Positions 7,155 through 10,112 of a DNA stretch of 10,112 bases are shown here, piece by piece. Source of the stretch: Streptomyces katrae. GTDB lineage: Bacteria > Actinomycetota > Actinomycetes > Streptomycetales > Streptomycetaceae. The notes beneath the pieces are model-generated. The model was given only the letters and a program-made list of their open reading frames with translations. It was not told where the DNA came from and did not search any database. Made by a program: the position numbers and the translations under genes. Numbering within the stretch: the stretch's first letter is position 1; each line of letters starts with the position of its first letter. Location of the stretch: assembly GCF_000966975.1 (NCBI RefSeq), contig NZ_JZWV01000075.1:1-10112 (forward strand). Direction: 5' to 3'.

Positions 7155-7183
7155 GCCTGCCGCTCAGGCCTGACGGTCAGGCC
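7153..7183. terminator. Overlapping inverted repeats between convergent genes
   Basis: AGGCCTG 7153–7159 pairs with CAGGCCT 7165–7171 (five-base loop). The overlapping GGCCTGA 7167–7173 pairs with TCAGGCC 7177–7183 (three-base loop). Each includes or touches a stop codon, thiQ TAG on one side and P450 TGA on the other. They share bases and so cannot both fold fully. No long T-run is present on either strand. The position between converging genes suggests a compact two-way terminator. Confidence 0.5.
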
Positions 7184-8427
7184 GCCCGGATGCCGTCGAC
7201 GGCGACCGGCAGGTGGCGGGGGCCGCGCAGGACCGCGTTCTGCCGGTAGGGCGGCGGGTCCTCCAGCAGGCGGGGGTTCTCCAGCCGGCGGGCCAGCTCG
7301 CTCAGGGCCAGTGCGGCCTCCAGCCGGGCCAGCGGCGCCCCGAAACAGCTGTGGATCCCGCTGCCCAGGCCCAGGTGCTGGACGTCCGGGCGGTCGGGGT
7401 CGAAGCGGTCCGGATCCTCGAAGCGCTTCGGGTCGCGGTTCCCGGAGGCCAGGATCAGCCAGAGCGAGGAGCCCTTGGGGATGGTCACCCCGGCCACCTC
7501 GATGTCGGCCAGAGTGCTGCGCTGCGGCAGCAGCTGCACCGGCGGCTCGAAGCGCAGCAGCTCCTCCACCATCGGGACCGCCAGGTTCGGCTCGGAGCGC
7601 AGCCGCTCCAGGTGCTCCGGGTTGCGCAGCAGGGTGAGCATGCCGTTGGTGATCAGGTTGACGGTGGTCTCGTGGCCGGCGATCAGCAGCAGCGCCGCCG
7701 TGCTGAGGACCTCCATCGTGCTCATCGTGCCGTCCGGGCCCTGGCCGGTGGCCAGCTCCGAGAGCATGTCGCCGGTCGGGTTCTTGCGCCGCTCCTCGAT
7801 CAGCCCGGCCAGGTACATGCCGAGCTCCATCCGGGCGCCCTCCGTCTTCTTGGCGCGTTCGGCGGGGTCGGCGTCGGGATCGGGGTCCAGGCTCGCGGCC
7901 AGGGTGTCGGCCCAGACGTGGAAACGGGCCTCGTCCTCGGGCGGCACGCCCAGCAGCCGGCAGATGACCGTCACCGGGAAGGGGTAGGAGAACTCCTCCA
8001 CCAGGTCGATCCGGGCCGGGTCGCCCTTCGCGGCGATCGTGTCGATCAGCCCGGTGACGATGCCGCCGAGCTCGCCGCGCATCTGTTCCACCCGGCGCGG
8101 GGAGTGCGGCGGTCCGAAGGGGCGGTTGGTCATGCGGCGCAGCCGGTCGTGGTCGGGCGGGTCCAGCTTCAGGAAGGACGGCGGCAGGACGTCCGACCCG
8201 CCCTCCTCCGCCTGGTTCAGCGGGTCGCCGGCCGTCGCCGTCAGGTTGCGGGAGTCGGAGCTGATGCGCGGGTCGTGCAGCAGGCCCTTGATCTCGTGGT
8301 AGGTGCTGATGACGTACGGGCCGTCGCCGTCGTGGAACACCGGGGTCGCACGGAGCTCCTGGTACAGCGGGTAAGGGTTGGCGCGGCTGGAGTAGTCGAG
8401 GATCTGCCGCAGGATGCCTTGGGTCAT
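7177..8427 (-). CDS. Cytochrome P450 monooxygenase
   Basis: This 416-residue soluble bacterial P450 would use two electrons and O2 to hydroxylate or otherwise oxidise an unknown small molecule. The family landmarks are complete. The C-helix region is LDPPDHDRLRR. The I-helix oxygen-activation motif AGHETT spans residues 250–255. The K-helix ExxR is Glu289–Arg292. The heme-ligand loop is GLGSGIHSCFGAPLAR, with Cys361 as the iron ligand. Length is typical of class I bacterial P450s. ATG 8427 is supported by GAGGA on the minus strand (complement of 8434–8438), six bases upstream. It is the last gene of a ferredoxin–reductase–P450 operon, 21 bases after the reductase. The CYP family number and substrate cannot be assigned by eye. 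No biosynthetic cluster genes are visible beside it. Confidence 0.96.
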   Translation of the reverse strand: MTQGILRQILDYSSRANPYPLYQELRATPVFHDGDGPYVISTYHEIKGLLHDPRISSDSRNLTATAGDPLNQAEEGGSDVLPPSFLKLDPPDHDRLRRMTNRPFGPPHSPRRVEQMRGELGGIVTGLIDTIAAKGDPARIDLVEEFSYPFPVTVICRLLGVPPEDEARFHVWADTLAASLDPDPDADPAERAKKTEGARMELGMYLAGLIEERRKNPTGDMLSELATGQGPDGTMSTMEVLSTAALLLIAGHETTVNLITNGMLTLLRNPEHLERLRSEPNLAVPMVEELLRFEPPVQLLPQRSTLADIEVAGVTIPKGSSLWLILASGNRDPKRFEDPDRFDPDRPDVQHLGLGSGIHSCFGAPLARLEAALALSELARRLENPRLLEDPPPYRQNAVLRGPRHLPVAVDGIRAA

Positions 8428-8448
8428 GAGGGGTCCTCGTGCTCGTGC

Positions 8449-9843
8449 TCAGTTGTGCGCCGGAGTGAAGGTCATCCGCCGGTCCGCCGGAGAGTGACCG
8501 CTCAGCGTGATGGTCGGGCCGTGCGTGGGCACCGAGGGGTCGGGGAAGTCCGCGGGCAGCGGACGTTCGCCCTCCGGCCTGCGGTCCACTGTCGGGTAGG
8601 GCGGCGGGAACGGCGCGGTCTGCTCGATCTGCTGCTCGTAGAAGTCCAGCCAGCGGCACTGGTCGAAGGTGACGGCCCCGATGACGCGGCCCTGGTAGCC
8701 GTACACGCCGACGAAGCGGCGTTCGGCCCGCGAACCCTGGGTGATCATGATCTCCGTGCCCATCGAGGGGACCCCGACCGACTTGATGTTCACGCCGAAC
8801 TGGGAGGACCAGAACGCCGGGACCCACAGGTGGGGCCTGCGTTCGGCGCTCGTGCTGAGCATGTTGTGCGCGGCGGTCTCGGCCTGGGCCACGGCGTTTC
8901 CCCAGTGCTCCAGGGACAGGAACTGGTAGCCGAACAGGGCGTGCGGGGAGCGGGCGACGTCGCCGGCCACGTAGATGTCGTCGGTGACGATGCCCATGAT
9001 GTCGAAGGCCCGGCAGCCCGCGTCGCAGGCGATGCCGCGCGGACCCGCGCCGAGCCCGGAACCGGCGAGCCATTCGGTGTTGCGCTGGGCGCCGAGTGAG
9101 ACGACCACCACCTCCGCCTCCAGCGTGGTGCCGTCGGACAGGTGCGCGGCGCGGACCCGCCCGGAGGAGTCGCCCTCCAGGGCCGTCACCATGATCCCGG
9201 TGCGCAGGTCGACCCCGTTCTCGCGGTGCATGTCGGCCGCCACGGCTCCGACCACCCCGCCGAGCGCGCCGACCAGCGGGGCGTCCGCGCGTTCGGCCAC
9301 GGTGACGGCGAGGCCGCGCTCCCGGCAGGCGGAGGCGATCTCGGACCCCGTGAACCCGGCGCCGATCACCAGGACCCGGCCCGGCCCGGCCGCGAGGGCG
9401 CGTTCCAGGGCCGCCGCGTCACCGCGGGTGCGCAGCACGAAGACGCCGTCCAGGGCGGCCTCTTCGGGGTTCGGCCAGGGCCGGGCGCGCACCCCGGTGG
9501 CGATCAGCAGCCGGTCGTACTCCACCTCGTCGCCGTCGGCCATCCGGACCCGGCTGGCCGCCATGTCCAGGCCGGCGGCGGGTACCCCGAGGCGCCACTT
9601 CGCGTCGATGTCCCGGCGGCGCGGCAGGGCCGTCCCGTCGGCGGTCGCCATGCCCAGCAGGACCTGCTTGGACAGGGGCGGGCGGTCGTACGGCTCGTGG
9701 GGTTCGTCGCCGATCATCGTCAGCTCACCCGCGAAGCCCTTCTCGCGCATCTTCTCGGCGGCCCGCAGGCCGGCCAGGGAAGCGCCCACGACGACGATGC
9801 GGCCCTCGCGCTTGAGCCGCTCCAGGGCTCCGTCACTGTTCAC
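8449..9843 (-). CDS. FAD-dependent NAD(P)H–ferredoxin reductase
   Basis: The 464-residue flavoprotein of the putidaredoxin/rhodocoxin reductase type carries electrons from NAD(P)H to the ferredoxin encoded just before it. The N-terminal FAD Rossmann motif is VVVGASLAGLRAAE (Gly20, Ser22, Gly25). YDRPPLSK follows, typical of this family. The NAD(P)-binding motif is VIGAGFTGSE, with Gly161, Gly163 and Gly166. The second FAD motif is IYVAGDVAR, with Asp295. The last roughly 54 residues (about 411–464) are a proline- and charge-rich tail beyond the usual reductase end. The start is GTG at 9843–9841, inside the ferredoxin gene (11-base overlap), with GGAGG six bases upstream. The family is normally about 400–425 residues, so both the 15-residue lead and the tail are extra. 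Cofactor preference, NADH or NADPH, cannot be decided. Confidence 0.95.
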   Translation of the reverse strand: MNSDGALERLKREGRIVVVGASLAGLRAAEKMREKGFAGELTMIGDEPHEPYDRPPLSKQVLLGMATADGTALPRRRDIDAKWRLGVPAAGLDMAASRVRMADGDEVEYDRLLIATGVRARPWPNPEEAALDGVFVLRTRGDAAALERALAAGPGRVLVIGAGFTGSEIASACRERGLAVTVAERADAPLVGALGGVVGAVAADMHRENGVDLRTGIMVTALEGDSSGRVRAAHLSDGTTLEAEVVVVSLGAQRNTEWLAGSGLGAGPRGIACDAGCRAFDIMGIVTDDIYVAGDVARSPHALFGYQFLSLEHWGNAVAQAETAAHNMLSTSAERRPHLWVPAFWSSQFGVNIKSVGVPSMGTEIMITQGSRAERRFVGVYGYQGRVIGAVTFDQCRWLDFYEQQIEQTAPFPPPYPTVDRRPEGERPLPADFPDPSVPTHGPTITLSGHSPADRRMTFTPAHN

Positions 9844-10063
9844 CGCTGGCCTCCGGGGCTTGGAGGGACCCGTTCATGGCGTCCAGGAGGATGGCCCGGA
9901 CGGGGCAGGCGTGGGCGGCGCGCACCACGTTGTCGTGCTGGTCGTCGGGGGCCTGCGGGTTGTAGAGCAGTGACTCGTCGCCGTGCATGGCGAAGACGTC
10001 GGGTGCGAGGAACGCGCACTGCGCGTACCCCTGACAGCGGTTCAGGTCGACGACGAGCCTCAT
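9833..10063 (-). CDS. Small 3Fe-4S-type ferredoxin, P450 redox partner
   Basis: The 76-residue ferredoxin passes single electrons from the reductase to the P450. It has three cluster cysteines in the P450-partner pattern: Cys10 and Cys16 in CQGYAQC, and Cys53 followed by Pro54 in HACPV. The position where a 4Fe-4S protein would carry a fourth cysteine is Tyr13, so a 3Fe-4S cluster is expected. The conserved APDVF segment follows Cys16. The N-terminus MRLVVDLNRC is typical. ATG 10063 is the first possible start, because an in-frame TGA lies three codons upstream (10070–10072, minus strand). A weak GGAAAGG stands about ten bases before it. The gene overlaps the reductase start by 11 bases. No promoter could be recognised in the 49 bases left before the window edge. 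Confidence 0.94.
   Translation of the reverse strand: MRLVVDLNRCQGYAQCAFLAPDVFAMHGDESLLYNPQAPDDQHDNVVRAAHACPVRAILLDAMNGSLQAPEASGEQ
9850..9854 (-). promoter_or_regulatory. Ribosome binding site of the reductase gene
   Basis: On the minus strand this reads GGAGG, six bases before the GTG start at 9843. It lies within the last codons of the ferredoxin gene. It settles the non-ATG start of the reductase and shows the two genes are read as a coupled pair. Confidence 0.75.
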
Positions 10064-10112
10064 GAGGCATCAGCCTTTCCATGCCCTGATGACCCCCGCA
10101 CTGCCCCCGAGG

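Noticed and set aside
8372..8374. TTA codon (bldA-dependent control) in the P450 gene
   Set aside because: TAA on the + strand here is not in the P450 reading frame. I noticed no other in-frame TTA in the minus-strand operon.
7213..9099. Very long open frame on the + strand (628 codons) across the P450 and reductase genes
   Set aside because: It is opposite two genes with complete catalytic motifs. Long antisense frames are expected in DNA with very GC-rich third positions. Its protein has no recognisable domain and is dominated by R, G, A, H and V.

Overview
The window is very GC-rich, with GC-biased third codon positions. It carries the actinobacterial core order pyrH–frr–cdsA, and its proteins read as typical of Streptomyces. 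I take it to be Streptomyces chromosome or that of a close relative; the species cannot be told from the sequence alone.

Left part (1–3136, + strand) is housekeeping. It holds the 3' end of pyrH (UMP kinase), frr (ribosome recycling factor), cdsA (CDP-diacylglycerol synthase, overlapping frr by one base), a strong stem-loop terminator, then rlmN (radical-SAM methyltransferase acting on 23S rRNA and tRNA).

Middle part (about 3109–7154, + strand) is a thiamine uptake operon under riboswitch control. A Streptomyces-like -10 box overlaps the rlmN stop codon. It is followed by a TPP riboswitch aptamer (3162–3256), a long GC-rich hairpin (3277–3321), and a second hairpin that buries the ribosome binding site of the first gene. 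The operon is thiB (lipoprotein binding protein), thiP (fused two-domain permease) and thiQ (ATPase). Gene junctions overlap. The riboswitch identifies the substrate as thiamine or a thiamine phosphate, which the protein families alone would leave open, since iron transporters look similar.

Right part (7177–10063, - strand) is a complete three-gene cytochrome P450 electron-transfer operon. In transcription order it encodes a small 3Fe-4S-type ferredoxin, a FAD/NAD(P)H ferredoxin reductase with an unusual proline-rich tail, and a cytochrome P450. Electrons would flow NAD(P)H to reductase to ferredoxin to P450. The substrate cannot be read from the sequence. This operon converges on thiQ with only 22 bp between stop codons, and overlapping inverted repeats there may stop transcription from both sides.

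No rRNA, tRNA, CRISPR array, insertion sequence or phage gene was seen. I found no clear new biological system. The most interesting items are the proposed strand-exchange design of the thiamine riboswitch, the Tyr-type ferredoxin paired with its own reductase and P450, and the reductase tail.
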